Shown here piece by piece: positions 45,098 through 54,764 of a stretch of DNA of 62,307 nt (within the stretch, counting starts at the first letter, position 1; the number at the start of each line of letters is the position of its first letter). The notes beneath the pieces were generated by a model. That model saw nothing but the letters and a program-made list of their open reading frames with translations. It did not search any database and was not told the origin of the DNA. The translations under genes were made by a program, and so were the position numbers. The stretch comes from Guyparkeria sp. WRN-7 (GTDB lineage Bacteria > Pseudomonadota > Gammaproteobacteria > Halothiobacillales > Halothiobacillaceae), in NCBI RefSeq assembly GCF_001641825.1, contig NZ_LRFH01000006.1, positions 1 to 62,307 on the forward strand, given 5' to 3'.

Positions 45098-46380
45098 TGC
45101 TTACCGTGATGTTCGTCCTGATGTTCCTGCTGCTCCTGATGGGCTTCCCCATGATGGTGCCGCTGATCGTCGGGGCATTGGCGCTGCTGCTGGTCTCCTT
45201 CCCCGGCGTCGACCCGACCCAGATCGTCCAGCAGATGATCGGCGGGGTGCGCCCGTCGGTGCTGGTCGCCGTGCCGATGTTCATTCTTGCCGCCGACATC
45301 ATGACCAAGGGGCACACGGCCGACCGCCTGCTGGACCTGGTGCGTGCGTTCATTGGCCACCGTCGCGGTGGCCTGCCGATCACCACGGCGGTGACCTGCA
45401 CCCTGTTCGGTGCCGTTTCCGGCTCGACCCAGGCTACCGTGGTCGCCATCGGTAGCGCGCTGCGACCGAAGATGCTCAAGGCCGGCTACAAGGACAGCTT
45501 CACCTTGGCCCTGCTGGTCAATTCCTCTGACATCGCGCTGCTGATCCCGCCATCGATCGCGGCGATCATCTACGGCGTGGCGGCGAACGTCTCGGTGGGT
45601 GAGCTGTTCATCGCCGGTATCGGCCCGGGCGTGGTGATCATGCTGATGTTCTCGCTCTACAGCTGGTTCGTCGCCCGTCGCTGGGGCATCGAGCCGGAGG
45701 AGCGGGTCGGCTGGATGGGGCGGCTGCGTGCCTTCCGTGGCGCGGTGCTGCCGATGGGCTTCCCGGTGGTGGTGCTTGGCGGGATCTACTCGGGGCTGTT
45801 CAGCCCCACCGAGGCGGCCGCGATGTCGGTGTTCTACGCCTTGATCCTCGAGATGGTGATCTACCGCTCGATCAAGATTTCCGACCTGCCGGGCATCGCC
45901 TTGTCGACCGGCCTGATCACCGCGGTGGTCTTTATCCTCGTCGGCGCGGGCCAGGCCTTTTCCTGGGTGATTTCGCTGGCGCAGATCCCCTCCGAGGTGC
46001 TCGGCCCGATCCTCGACCAGGTGTCGGCCAATCCGACCATGCTGCTGGTGCTGATCGCCGTGTCGTACTTCGTCGCCTGCATGTTCGTCGACCCGATCGT
46101 GGCGATCTTCGTGCTGACGCCGATCTTCATGCCGGCGATCCAGGCCTCGGGGGTCGACCCGGTGCTGGTGGGTACGCTGGTGGTGCTGCAGTCGGCGATC
46201 GGCTCGGCCACGCCGCCGTTCGGCTACGATATATTCACCGCCATGGCGGTGTTCCGACGACCGTACATGGACATCGTCAGGGGCACGCCGCCGTTCATCA
46301 TCATGCTGATCACGATGACGGTGCTGCTGATCTCCTTCCCGCAGATCGCGCTGTTCCTTAGGGACCTGGCCTTCCGCTGA
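45097..46380 (+). CDS. TRAP transporter large permease (DctM family)
   Basis: 427 residues with about 12 membrane helices. Family motifs: GGVRPSVLVAVPMFILAADIM, AVSGSTQATVVAIGS and PPFGYDIFTAMAVFR. It is the ion-coupled transport subunit that moves the DctP-bound substrate, normally driven by sodium. Convergent with murU, with only 31 bases between them. Confidence 0.94.
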   Translation: MLTVMFVLMFLLLLMGFPMMVPLIVGALALLLVSFPGVDPTQIVQQMIGGVRPSVLVAVPMFILAADIMTKGHTADRLLDLVRAFIGHRRGGLPITTAVTCTLFGAVSGSTQATVVAIGSALRPKMLKAGYKDSFTLALLVNSSDIALLIPPSIAAIIYGVAANVSVGELFIAGIGPGVVIMLMFSLYSWFVARRWGIEPEERVGWMGRLRAFRGAVLPMGFPVVVLGGIYSGLFSPTEAAAMSVFYALILEMVIYRSIKISDLPGIALSTGLITAVVFILVGAGQAFSWVISLAQIPSEVLGPILDQVSANPTMLLVLIAVSYFVACMFVDPIVAIFVLTPIFMPAIQASGVDPVLVGTLVVLQSAIGSATPPFGYDIFTAMAVFRRPYMDIVRGTPPFIIMLITMTVLLISFPQIALFLRDLAFR

Positions 46381-46411
46381 CGAGGGACAGGCATCCCGGA
46401 TCGGGACGTTG

Positions 46412-47113
46412 TCAGTCGACCTGCATGCGACGCCTGGCCTCGGCCAGGCGTTCTTTCGTTCCCACGTCCAGCCAGTCGCCGTGGTGGTGCTCGCCGGTGA
46501 CCTGTCCGGCCTCGATCGCCTCGCGCAGCACCGGGCCGAGTGCTTGCCGACCGGGCGGCAGGTCGGCAAACAGTTCCCGCCGGAACAGTCCGATGCCGGC
46601 GTACGTCAGCGGATCGTCGCCCTGCGTTTCCAGGCGGTCGCGGCCCAGGACAAAGTCGCCCGACGGGTTGTGCGGCGGGTTGTCGACCAGCAACAGGTGG
46701 GCGAGGGAATCGCCCGGCAGGTCGCGGCGCAGGAGGTCGGCATAGTCGACGTCGGTGAGCACGTCGCCATTGATCAGCAGGAAGCGCGAGCCCAGCCGGT
46801 CGAGCGCCTGACGGATGCCGCCGGCGGTCTCGAGCGCCTGTTCGGCCCGCTCGCCCTCCTGCGAGTATTCGATCGTCAGCCCCCAGCGCTCGCCGCTACC
46901 GAGGTGCCGGCGGATCTGCTCGCCGAGATGGGCGAGGTTGATCACCACCCGGGTAATGCCGGCGGCGGCCAGTCGTTCGAGGTGATGCTCGATCAGCGGC
47001 CTGTCGCCGACCTCGATCAACGGCTTCGGCGTGTGATCGGTCAGCGGGCGCAGTCGCTCGCCGCGGCCGGCCGCCAGGATCATCGCGGTGGTCGTCGTGC
47101 TTGTGTCAGTCAC
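46412..47113 (-). CDS. murU: N-acetylmuramate alpha-1-phosphate uridylyltransferase
   Basis: 233 residues. Nucleotidyltransferase opening AMILAAGRGERLRPLTDHTPKPLIEV (G-x-G-x-R-L...KP), then INGDVLTDVDY with the metal Asp and YAGIGLFRRELF. MurU makes UDP-MurNAc from MurNAc-1-P in the AmgK-MurU recycling route of pseudomonads and relatives, bypassing de novo fosfomycin-sensitive synthesis. Start 47113 overlaps the amgK end by 8 bases. Confidence 0.92.
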   Translation of the reverse strand: MTDTSTTTTAMILAAGRGERLRPLTDHTPKPLIEVGDRPLIEHHLERLAAAGITRVVINLAHLGEQIRRHLGSGERWGLTIEYSQEGERAEQALETAGGIRQALDRLGSRFLLINGDVLTDVDYADLLRRDLPGDSLAHLLLVDNPPHNPSGDFVLGRDRLETQGDDPLTYAGIGLFRRELFADLPPGRQALGPVLREAIEAGQVTGEHHHGDWLDVGTKERLAEARRRMQVD

Positions 47114-48107
47114 GTGCGTTCTCCGGTTCCAGGCCGGTGAGCAGCTCGCGCAGCGCGGCGAGTTCCGGTGCGCGGTCGAGCGCCCACTGCAGGTGACGCC
47201 AGGTCAGCGGCAGGTCGTCGAGATAGCCGTGCTTGCCGTCGCGTCGGCTCAGGCGGGCGAAAATGCCCAGCACCTTGAGATGGCGCTGCACCGCGACCCA
47301 GGCGAAATCCTCGACGAAGGCCTCCCGACTGGCGTCGGTCAGTCCGGCGGCGCGCGCCTGTCCCCAGAATGCGTCGATTTCGCGCTCGACCCACTCGCCC
47401 GGCCAGTCGATGTAGCTGTCGCGCAGCAGCGAGACCAGGTCGTAGGCCAGGGGGCCGCTCACGGCATCCTGAAAGTCGATGATCGCCCACTCGCCCGCGT
47501 GGTGCATCAGGTTGCGGCTGTGATAGTCACGGTGGACGAATACCGGCGGCATGGCGGCCAGGCGTGCGGCGATCCGGTCGCGCAGGACCTGCCACTCCGC
47601 GTGTTGCGTCTTCGACCAGCTCGCCTCCAGATGGCCGGTCCGATACCACTCGTCGAACAGCTGCATCTCGGTGGTCAGTCGGGAGGTATCGAAGGCGGGC
47701 AGGCCGTCCGTTTCGACGCGGGCGAGCGAGACCAGTTGGGTGCGGCAGTCGGCGAGAGCGGTCGCCCGCTCGGCCGGCTTGGCCTCTGCCTGCCAGGCAA
47801 ACAGGGTCTCGCTGCCGAGGTCGTCGAGCAGCAGGAAGCCGCGGTCGAGGTCACGGGCATGGATGTGCGGCACCGGCAGATCGGCGGATTCCAGTCGGGC
47901 ATGGACATCGAGAAACGGTGCGACCGGCTCCTTCTCCGGCGGCGAGTCCATCACGATGCGGGTTTGCCCGTCCGGGTACGCCGCTCGCCAGTAGCGGCGG
48001 TTGCTGGCATCGCTGGAAGCGGCTCGCAGGGTGTCGTAACCGGGCGCGTGCCGGTCGAGAAAGGCGTGGGCCAGCTCGCGGCGCGGGTCGGCAACAGTGT
48101 CGGACAT
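47106..48107 (-). CDS. amgK: N-acetylmuramate/N-acetylglucosamine anomeric kinase
   Basis: 333 residues. Aminoglycoside-phosphotransferase fold: [36 protein letters not shown] (catalytic HRD-like loop) and [26 protein letters not shown] (metal Asp). Position directly before murU identifies it as AmgK, which phosphorylates MurNAc or GlcNAc at C1. Together with ampG in the window it marks an active peptidoglycan recycling path. Confidence 0.92.
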   Translation of the reverse strand: MSDTVADPRRELAHAFLDRHAPGYDTLRAASSDASNRRYWRAAYPDGQTRIVMDSPPEKEPVAPFLDVHARLESADLPVPHIHARDLDRGFLLLDDLGSETLFAWQAEAKPAERATALADCRTQLVSLARVETDGLPAFDTSRLTTEMQLFDEWYRTGHLEASWSKTQHAEWQVLRDRIAARLAAMPPVFVHRDYHSRNLMHHAGEWAIIDFQDAVSGPLAYDLVSLLRDSYIDWPGEWVEREIDAFWGQARAAGLTDASREAFVEDFAWVAVQRHLKVLGIFARLSRRDGKHGYLDDLPLTWRHLQWALDRAPELAALRELLTGLEPENARD

Positions 48108-48267
48108 CGGGTGGCGGTTCCTGAAAAACGTGAATCGGTCGTGGTCGGGGCGCCCTTCTGCAAGGCGAAACCTTTACGTCGATACTCGGGTCTTACGAAA
48201 ACGGGTGACGGTCGGGATTCTACCCGTCTGGCCGCGCCCCAGGCATTCAGCATCCCAGAGGCCTGCT

Positions 48268-49209
48268 ATGCGACACCGTATCCGATCTCCGCACGAACCA
48301 AGCGAATGCGAGGTCACCGATCCCCGCCTCGCCATGGACCGCAACGCGCGGCGGACGTTCCTGCGCTCGATGGTCGGGGCCGGCGCGGCCCTCGCGCTGC
48401 CGGGCTGCGGACGCGCCGAGGAAAGCAAGCCGCTGTCGGCGCAGCTGACCGAGTTCGATGCCATCACCGGCTACAACAACTACTACGAACTCGGCACCGG
48501 CAAGACCGATCCACGACGCAACGCCGACGCTCTTGCCGCCCTGATCGACCGCCTTTCGCCATGGGAGTTCGAGGTCGACGGCGAGGTCGCCAGACCGGGG
48601 CGCTTTTCCATCGACGACCTGGTCGGTCTTCATGCCCCCGAGGAACGCATCTATCGCATGCGCTGCGTCGAGGGCTGGTCGATGGTGATCCCCTGGGACG
48701 GGGTGCCGCTCAAGGCGCTGCTCGATCGCGTCGAGCCGACTTCCGCGGCGCGCTTCGTGCGCTTCGAGACCGTCTACCGCCCGGAAAATCCGCTGCCCGG
48801 GCAGAAACGGGCGGTGCTGGAGTGGCCCTATGTCGAGGGACTGCGTCTGGACGAGGCGCGGCATCCGCTCACGCTCCTGGCCACCGGCGTTTACGGCAAG
48901 CCGCTGACTCCGCAGAACGGTGCGCCGGTCCGGCTGGTGGTGCCGTGGAAATACGGTTTCAAGGGCGGCAAGTCACTGGTGCGCATCAGCCTGGTGCGCG
49001 AGATGCCCGTCTCGACCTGGATGGAGGCCGCACCCCGTGAATACGGTTTTTACGCCAACGTGAACCCCAATGTCGATCATCCGCGCTGGTCGCAGGCCAC
49101 CGAGCGGCGCATCGGCGAATGGGGGCGGCGCGACACCCTGATGTTCAACGGCTACGCCGATCAGGTCGCGCACCTCTACCAGGGCATGGATCTCGAGAAG
49201 AACTTCTGA
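48268..49209 (+). CDS. msrP: Protein-methionine-sulfoxide reductase catalytic subunit (molybdopterin)
   Basis: 313 residues. Tat signal with RRTFLRS around residue 27. [16 protein letters not shown]-type start (TGYNNYYE), [16 protein letters not shown] with the Mo-ligand Cys, [35 protein letters not shown] and [20 protein letters not shown] match MsrP (YedY) closely. It repairs oxidised methionines in periplasmic proteins using electrons from MsrQ. ATG 48268 keeps a full Tat n-region; ATG 48334 would leave it shorter. Stop overlaps msrQ. Confidence 0.95.
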   Translation: MRHRIRSPHEPSECEVTDPRLAMDRNARRTFLRSMVGAGAALALPGCGRAEESKPLSAQLTEFDAITGYNNYYELGTGKTDPRRNADALAALIDRLSPWEFEVDGEVARPGRFSIDDLVGLHAPEERIYRMRCVEGWSMVIPWDGVPLKALLDRVEPTSAARFVRFETVYRPENPLPGQKRAVLEWPYVEGLRLDEARHPLTLLATGVYGKPLTPQNGAPVRLVVPWKYGFKGGKSLVRISLVREMPVSTWMEAAPREYGFYANVNPNVDHPRWSQATERRIGEWGRRDTLMFNGYADQVAHLYQGMDLEKNF

Positions 49210-49820
49210 TGGTGCGCCGTCCCTGGCTGGCCAACCGACCCGCCTGGTGGCTGCTCTTCCTGGCGCAGCTCGCACCCCTTGCGTATCTCGCCTGGGCGAT
49301 ACCCACCCACCAGCTCGGCTACGAGCCGGTGGTCGACAGCCTGCGCTTTCTCGGTGATACCGCGCTCTATCTGCTGCTGATCGGGTTGGCCATTACCCCC
49401 TTGCAGCGCCTGGTGCCGCGTGCCGGGCTGATCGACTACCGGCGCATGGTGGGGCTGTATGCCTTCTTCTATGCCGCACTGCATTTCCTGCTCTGGCTGG
49501 TGATCGACCGTCAGCTGGCGCTGACGGCCATCTGGGAGGACGTGATCGAGCGCGAGCACATCACCTTCGGCGTGATCGCCTTCCTGATGCTCGTGGCGCT
49601 GGCGGTCACCTCGACCCGCGGCTGGATGCGTCGGCTGGGCCGGCGCTGGAAGACGCTGCACCGGTTGGTCTACCCCGCCACGGCACTGGTCGTGCTGCAC
49701 TACTTCCTGTCGGTGAAATTCGATACACGAACACCGATCGTCCTCGGCGTCGTGCTGGTGCTGCTGTTGCTGGCCCGTCCTCTCACTCGGCCCCGGGCGG
49801 TACGGCGTCGACGCGATTGA
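49209..49820 (+). CDS. msrQ: Heme-binding membrane subunit MsrQ
   Basis: 203 residues with about six membrane helices. ITPLQRLVPRAGLIDYRRMVGLYAFFYAALHFLLWLVID holds the heme-ligand His, and LHRLVYPATALVVLHYFLSVK holds the others. It passes quinol-pool electrons to MsrP. TGATG overlap with msrP shows translational coupling. Confidence 0.94.
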   Translation: MVRRPWLANRPAWWLLFLAQLAPLAYLAWAIPTHQLGYEPVVDSLRFLGDTALYLLLIGLAITPLQRLVPRAGLIDYRRMVGLYAFFYAALHFLLWLVIDRQLALTAIWEDVIEREHITFGVIAFLMLVALAVTSTRGWMRRLGRRWKTLHRLVYPATALVVLHYFLSVKFDTRTPIVLGVVLVLLLLARPLTRPRAVRRRRD

Positions 49821-49896
49821 GCATAAGAAAGCCCTTATGCCAAGATAAGGCGCATCACCGAGTCGCATTCGAATTACGTCCTGCGGAGGGCACGGC

Positions 49897-51024
49897 ATGA
49901 AGTTGACGGTCATTGGTGCGGGGTTCGGGGCACTGACGGCGATACGGCGCCTGCGGCGGGAGAGCCCGCAGGCGGAAATCACCCTGATCGCGCCCGAGCC
50001 CACCTTTCAGTACTACCCCAGCCTGATCTGGGTGCCGGCGGGACTGCGCAGCCGTGAAGACATCCTCCACGACATCCGTCCCCTGCTCGAACGGCTGGAC
50101 GTGCACTTCCATGCCGGGCGCGTGACGGGGGTCAGTGACGACGGCCGTCGGGTCATTACCGACAACGGCGAGGTCGAGAACGACGGTCTGATCATCGCCA
50201 GTGGCGGGCGTTTCCTCAAGAAGCTGCCCGGGATCGAGCACGCGATCACGCTGTGCGAGGGCATCGATGCCGCCGAGCAGATCCGCGACCGGCTGGCCGA
50301 TATGAAGGGCGGCACGATTGCCATCGGCTTTGGCGGCAATCCCAAGGAGCCGGCCGCGGTGCGCGGCGGTCCGATGTTGGAGCTGCTGTTCGGCATCGAT
50401 CGGCTCCTGCGCAAGCAGGGGCGCCGTGACCGATTCAAGCTGGTGTTCGTCAATCCCTCGCCGCGGCCGGGCAACCGCCTGGGCGAAAAGGCGGTCGATC
50501 GCCTGCTCGACCGCATGGCCAAGTACGACATCGAGGCGCATATCGGCGCCAAGCCCAAGCAGTTCGAGGCCAACCGGGTCATTACCGAGAAAGGCGAGTT
50601 CGAGGCCGACCTGATCCTGTTCATGCCCGGCATGACCGGTCCGGCCTGGCTGGAGAACGCCCCGTTTCCCACCTCGCCGGGCGGGATGATCGAGGCCGAC
50701 GAGCATGCGCGGGTCAAGGGCGTCGAGCGGGTCTACGTCGCCGGTGACTCGGGCAGCTACCCGGCGCCCGACTGGGCGCCGAAGCAGGCGCACATGGCAG
50801 ACCTGCAGGCGGCAGCGGCGGCGAAGAACCTCGTCGCCGAGATCGACGGCCAGCCGGCCGGGCAGACCTTCAAGTGGGAGCTGGTCTGCGTCATGGACAT
50901 GCTCGATCGGGCCACGCTGGTGTTCCGCAACGACAAGCGTCAGCTGGTGACTCCACCGTGTCGATTGCTCCACTGGGCCAAGCGCCTGTTCGAGTGGTGG
51001 TACCTGCGCGACCTGCGTCGCTGA
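49897..51024 (+). CDS. Sulfide:quinone oxidoreductase-like flavoprotein lacking one catalytic Cys
   Basis: 375 residues. FAD-binding start MKLTVIGAGFGALTAI; second nucleotide-binding region VYVAGDSGSYP around 280; C-terminal amphipathic end WAKRLFEWWYLRDLRR resembling the membrane-attachment helix of SQR. Cys120 (ITLCEGIDAAE) and Cys331 (WELVCVMDMLDRA) align by eye with Cys128 and Cys356 of Acidithiobacillus SQR, but the segment matching Cys160 (IAIGFGGNPKEPAA) has no Cys. So the redox pair of classical SQR cannot form in the usual way. It may be another quinone reductase of the SQR group. No RBS consensus but GGAGGGC lies upstream. Confidence 0.75.
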   Translation: MKLTVIGAGFGALTAIRRLRRESPQAEITLIAPEPTFQYYPSLIWVPAGLRSREDILHDIRPLLERLDVHFHAGRVTGVSDDGRRVITDNGEVENDGLIIASGGRFLKKLPGIEHAITLCEGIDAAEQIRDRLADMKGGTIAIGFGGNPKEPAAVRGGPMLELLFGIDRLLRKQGRRDRFKLVFVNPSPRPGNRLGEKAVDRLLDRMAKYDIEAHIGAKPKQFEANRVITEKGEFEADLILFMPGMTGPAWLENAPFPTSPGGMIEADEHARVKGVERVYVAGDSGSYPAPDWAPKQAHMADLQAAAAAKNLVAEIDGQPAGQTFKWELVCVMDMLDRATLVFRNDKRQLVTPPCRLLHWAKRLFEWWYLRDLRR

Positions 51025-51137
51025 CGGGGTGGCGGATACCGTGGACGCGCAGACGCGGCGACCGGTTATGCGCTAGGCTTGCACCCGTTTGCAGGCCGCG
51101 GGACGGCCTGCGGTAATACGCTGCCGGGGACACCGCC

Positions 51138-51692
51138 TTGTCACTGATTCGCCTGTTCTTCCAGTTGCTCTTCCTGCGCGTCGGCCCGGAGGACATGCCG
51201 GCCGGCCAGCAGCCGTTGCTGGTGGCCGTCGCGTTGTATCTCGTCGTCGGCGTGCTGCTCGATATCGCGGTGACCGGCGAAGGCGCCGGTGGCGTGGGCG
51301 GCGGACTGCTGCTTCTGGCGGCCGATGCGCTGGTGCTGGCGGGCTATTCCGCGGGTCTCGCCGTGTTGCGCGATCACCGGCCGCGCATCCCGCAGATGCT
51401 CACGGCGCTGTTCGGCGCCACTGCGATGCTGGGGCTGGTCGCCTGGCCGCTGGTCGTGATGCAGCCGTCGGCGAGCGAGGTGAGCGACGGGCCGATCGGC
51501 TGGTGGTCGCTGGCGATGATCGCCCTGTTCGCGTGGAACCTCGTGGTATTGGGCCAGATCTACCGACGTACCCTGGACTTCGGCGCGGCACTCGGTGTGC
51601 TGACTGCCCTGGGCTACTTCATCCTCAGCTCGCTGGTCTACACGGGGCTGGCGATGCAACTGCTTCCCGGCGAGAGCGGACTGCCGACATGA
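51138..51692 (+). CDS. Conserved-looking inner-membrane protein, unknown function
   Basis: 184 residues with five or so hydrophobic segments (about 26-46, 52-72, 88-108, 123-143, 150-175). Starts with TTG 51138 behind GGGGA; M1 is followed by a short amphipathic helix SLIRLFFQLLFLRVGPEDMPAG. Organisation recalls small YIP1-like membrane proteins. Its stop overlaps the mpl start (ATGA), so it belongs to the mpl-ubiX unit. Role unknown. Confidence 0.7.
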   Translation: MSLIRLFFQLLFLRVGPEDMPAGQQPLLVAVALYLVVGVLLDIAVTGEGAGGVGGGLLLLAADALVLAGYSAGLAVLRDHRPRIPQMLTALFGATAMLGLVAWPLVVMQPSASEVSDGPIGWWSLAMIALFAWNLVVLGQIYRRTLDFGAALGVLTALGYFILSSLVYTGLAMQLLPGESGLPT

Positions 51693-53053
51693 CCGATCAT
51701 TCCCGCAAGCTACACATTCTCGGCATTGCCGGCACCTTCATGGGCTCGCTGGCGCTGCTGGCCCGCGAGATGGGCTACGAGGTCTCCGGGCGGGACCATG
51801 CCATCTACCCGCCGATGAGCGACCAGCTCGCCAACGCGGGGATCGCGGTCGAGACCGACATGGATGCGCCGTTGCCGGATGATGCCGAGATCATCGTCGG
51901 CAACGTCATGCGCCGCGACATGCCGGTGATCGACCAGATGCTCGAGGGGTTCCACCGTTACCGTTCCGGGCCGCAGTGGCTGGGCGAGGAGGTGTTGCGT
52001 GACCGCTTCGTGCTGGCGGTTTCCGGTACCCACGGCAAGACCACCACCACCTCGATGGTGGCGCACATCCTCGAGCGCGTCGGCATGAGCCCGGGATTCC
52101 TGATCGGCGGGGTGCCGGGCGGATTCGGCGTCAGCTCCCGCCTGGGCGAGGCACCGTTCTTCGTCATCGAGGCCGACGAGTACGACACCGCCTTTTTCGA
52201 CAAGCGTTCCAAGTTCCTCCATTACCGGCCGCGCGGGCTGGTGATCAACAATCTCGAGTTCGACCACGCCGATATCTTCGAAAATCTCGCGGCGATCGAG
52301 CGGCAGTTCGCGCACCTGCTGCGTCTGGTGCCGGGGCGGGGCAAGGTGATCGCTCCTCTGGGTGAACCGGCGATCGAGCGAGTGCTGGGGCAGGGGGTTT
52401 GGTCGCCGGTCGAGCGCTTCGGCGAGCATTGCCAGGCCGAGACCGCCTGGTGCCTGGAGAATGGCGAGGTGGTTTGCGAGGGCGAAGCGCTCGGCCCGAT
52501 GCCGGCCTCGATCCGCGGCGATCACAATCGTCACAACGCGCTTGCCGCCCTGGCGCTGGCCCGTTTTGCCGGCGTGCCGGCAGCCGAGGCGCTCGCCGCG
52601 CTGGCCGACTTCGGCGGTGTGGCGCGGCGCCTCGAGCTCAAGGGCGAGGCCGACGGGGTGCGCGTGATCGACGACTTCGCCCACCACCCGACCGCGATCG
52701 CGGCGACACTGGCAGCGGTGCGCGAGCAGATGCCCGCCGGGGCGCGGCTGGTGGCGGTGCTCGATCCGCGCTCGAATTCCATGCGCGCCGGTGTGCATGC
52801 CGCCGGGCTGGCCGGCTCGCTCGCGCCGGCCGACCGCGTGTTCCTGCACGCCCCCGAGGGGCTGGGCTTCGACCCGGCCGAGACGCTGGATTCCCTGGGT
52901 GACCGATTGACGGTCGAGGGCTCGGTGGATGCCTTGCTCGAGGCGGTGGCCGGTGAGTGTCGATCCGGCGACTGGGTGGTCTCGATGAGCAACGGCGGTT
53001 TCGGCGGCTTCCCGGTCCGGCTGGTCGAGATGCTGCGCTCGGAGGCGGCATGA
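51689..53053 (+). CDS. mpl: UDP-MurNAc:L-Ala-gamma-D-Glu-meso-DAP ligase
   Basis: 454 residues. Mur-ligase fold with LHILGIAGTFMGSLALLAREMGYEVSG, ATP loop VSGTHGKTTTTSMVA, IEADEYDTAFFDKRSKF (Mpl signature), RGDHNRHNALAA and VIDDFAHHPTAI. It attaches the recycled tripeptide to UDP-MurNAc. ATG 51689 overlaps the upstream stop and its own stop overlaps ubiX, so tight coupling on both sides. With ampG, amgK and murU it completes much of the muropeptide salvage path. Confidence 0.96.
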   Translation: MTDHSRKLHILGIAGTFMGSLALLAREMGYEVSGRDHAIYPPMSDQLANAGIAVETDMDAPLPDDAEIIVGNVMRRDMPVIDQMLEGFHRYRSGPQWLGEEVLRDRFVLAVSGTHGKTTTTSMVAHILERVGMSPGFLIGGVPGGFGVSSRLGEAPFFVIEADEYDTAFFDKRSKFLHYRPRGLVINNLEFDHADIFENLAAIERQFAHLLRLVPGRGKVIAPLGEPAIERVLGQGVWSPVERFGEHCQAETAWCLENGEVVCEGEALGPMPASIRGDHNRHNALAALALARFAGVPAAEALAALADFGGVARRLELKGEADGVRVIDDFAHHPTAIAATLAAVREQMPAGARLVAVLDPRSNSMRAGVHAAGLAGSLAPADRVFLHAPEGLGFDPAETLDSLGDRLTVEGSVDALLEAVAGECRSGDWVVSMSNGGFGGFPVRLVEMLRSEAA

Positions 53054-53679
53054 GGCGGGGCGCGGCAACCGAACACGTCGTGCTTGCGATGACCGGCGCC
53101 TCGGGGTTGCCGTACGCGCTGCGCCTGCTCGAATGCCTGATCGCGGCCGACTGCCGGGTGAGCCTGATCGCTTCCAAGGCGGCCCACGCCGTGGCCGCGC
53201 TCGAACTCGACGACCCGTTCCCCGCCCGCCACGACGCGCTCGCCGCCGAGCTGGGCGGGCGTTTCGGTGCAAGGCCGGAGCAGGTGACCGGCTTTGCCCG
53301 CGAGGACTGGACCGCGCCGTTCGCCTCCGGCTCCAACCCGCCCGATGCCATGGTGGTCTGCCCCTGTACCACCGGCACGCTCGGGGCGATTGCCAACGGC
53401 CTGTCCGACTCGCTGATCGAGCGCACCGCCGATGTCTGTCTCAAGGAGCGCCGCGATCTGGTGATCGTGCCGCGCGAGGCGCCGCTGACGGCCATCGCGC
53501 TCTCGCAGATGACGCGACTGGCCGAGCTCGGCGTGGTGATCCTGCCGCCGGCCCCGGCCTTCTACCACCGACCGCGGACGATCGAGGATCTGATCGACTT
53601 CACCGTGGCACGCATCCTCGACCAGATCGGCGTGCCACACCAGTTGCATGCCCGCTGGGGCGACCGGGATGGCGACTGA
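53050..53679 (+). CDS. ubiX: Flavin prenyltransferase UbiX
   Basis: 209 residues. Flavoprotein fold: VVLAMTGASGLPYALRLLE (FMN loop), VVCPCTTGTLGAIANGLSDSLIERTADVCLKERRDLVIVPREAPL and a closing helix. It makes the prenylated FMN cofactor of UbiD decarboxylase in ubiquinone synthesis. ATGA overlap with mpl and overlap with the next gene by 11 bases. Confidence 0.95.
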   Translation: MRRGAATEHVVLAMTGASGLPYALRLLECLIAADCRVSLIASKAAHAVAALELDDPFPARHDALAAELGGRFGARPEQVTGFAREDWTAPFASGSNPPDAMVVCPCTTGTLGAIANGLSDSLIERTADVCLKERRDLVIVPREAPLTAIALSQMTRLAELGVVILPPAPAFYHRPRTIEDLIDFTVARILDQIGVPHQLHARWGDRDGD

Positions 53680-54259
53680 CGAGACGCAGCTGCCGCTGTT
53701 TCCCCTGCGGGCGGTGCTGTACCCCGGCGGCGAGTTGCCGCTGCGCATCTTCGAGGCGCGCTACCTTGACCTGGTGCGCGATTGCCTGCGCCACGATCGT
53801 CCGTTCGGCGTGGTGCTGATCACCGCCGGGCGCGAGGTGGGCCTGGCGGACGGGCCGCCGCGGGTGGCCGGGATCGGCACGGCGGCGCGCCTGGTCGATG
53901 TCAATCTTCTCGCCGGCGGGCTGCTCGGCGTGCGGGCGATGGGCGAGTCACGTTTTCGCGTGCTCTCGCATCAGACCGATGCCAGCGGACTGGTGCAGGC
54001 GCGGGTTGAAAACCTCGCCGTCGACCCCAATTCGAATGATCTGATCGCCGCCGAACGGCGCGAGCGACTGCGTGTCGCCCTCAAGCGCCTCGAGCCGTCG
54101 CTGCGCCCGGAAGAGCGCGACGATGTGCCGTGGTTGTGCCGCCGGCTTGCCGAGCGCCTGCCGCTGGGACTGCCGGCGCGCCAGTCGCTGCTCGAATGCG
54201 ACGACGTCGAGGCGATGGTCTCGCAGGTCGAGGGCTGGCTGGCCGGCGCACGACGGTAG
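53669..54259 (+). CDS. Lon N-terminal substrate-binding domain protein
   Basis: 196 residues. LPLFPLRAVLYPGGELPLRIFEARYLDLVRDCL is the canonical start of the Lon LAN/PUA-like domain, without AAA or protease parts. Such stand-alone proteins are common in proteobacteria; a substrate-adaptor role is supposed but unproven. ATG 53669 overlaps ubiX. Confidence 0.9.
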   Translation: MATDETQLPLFPLRAVLYPGGELPLRIFEARYLDLVRDCLRHDRPFGVVLITAGREVGLADGPPRVAGIGTAARLVDVNLLAGGLLGVRAMGESRFRVLSHQTDASGLVQARVENLAVDPNSNDLIAAERRERLRVALKRLEPSLRPEERDDVPWLCRRLAERLPLGLPARQSLLECDDVEAMVSQVEGWLAGARR

Positions 54260-54337
54260 CGACAACAAGTTTCGTGGCCCGGTGTCGACCGGGCCGACAT
54301 GCGGCCGACGCTGTCGGCAAGACCCAAAGGTGTCTAT

Positions 54338-54715
54338 ATGACCGTTCATACCGCCACTGCGGACAATCTCGAGGGCCTTCTCAAGGACAACGACATCCTG
54401 CTGCTGGATTTCTGGGCGCCGTGGTGCGGCCCCTGCCAGTCCTTCGGCCCGATCTTCGAGCAGGCCGCCGAGGCGAACCCGGACGTCGGCTTTGCCAAGG
54501 TGAACACCGAGGAAGAGCAGGCAATCGCCGGTCACTTCCAGATCCGTTCGATCCCGACCCTGATGGTGTTCCGCGAGCAGATCCTGCTGTTCAACCAGGC
54601 CGGTGCCCTGCCGCGCAACGCGCTCGACGAGCTGATCACCAAGGTCAAGGATCTCGACATGGACGAGGTGCGTGCCGAGGTCGAGAAGGCCGAAGCGGAG
54701 GCCAAGGGCCAGTGA
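54338..54715 (+). CDS. Thioredoxin
   Basis: 125 residues. DFWAPWCGPCQSF with the redox Cys30 and Cys33, RSIPTLMVFRE with the cis-Pro, and an extended acidic C-terminal helix (MDEVRAEVEKAEAEAKGQ). It reduces protein disulfides in the cytoplasm. The tail distinguishes it from classic TrxA of about 108 residues. RBS AAAGGTG upstream of ATG 54338. Confidence 0.93.
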   Translation: MTVHTATADNLEGLLKDNDILLLDFWAPWCGPCQSFGPIFEQAAEANPDVGFAKVNTEEEQAIAGHFQIRSIPTLMVFREQILLFNQAGALPRNALDELITKVKDLDMDEVRAEVEKAEAEAKGQ

Positions 54716-54764
54716 TCCGGGGTGCCACTGCGGTGGCGCCACGATTCCGGACGGAGGCCGGCCG

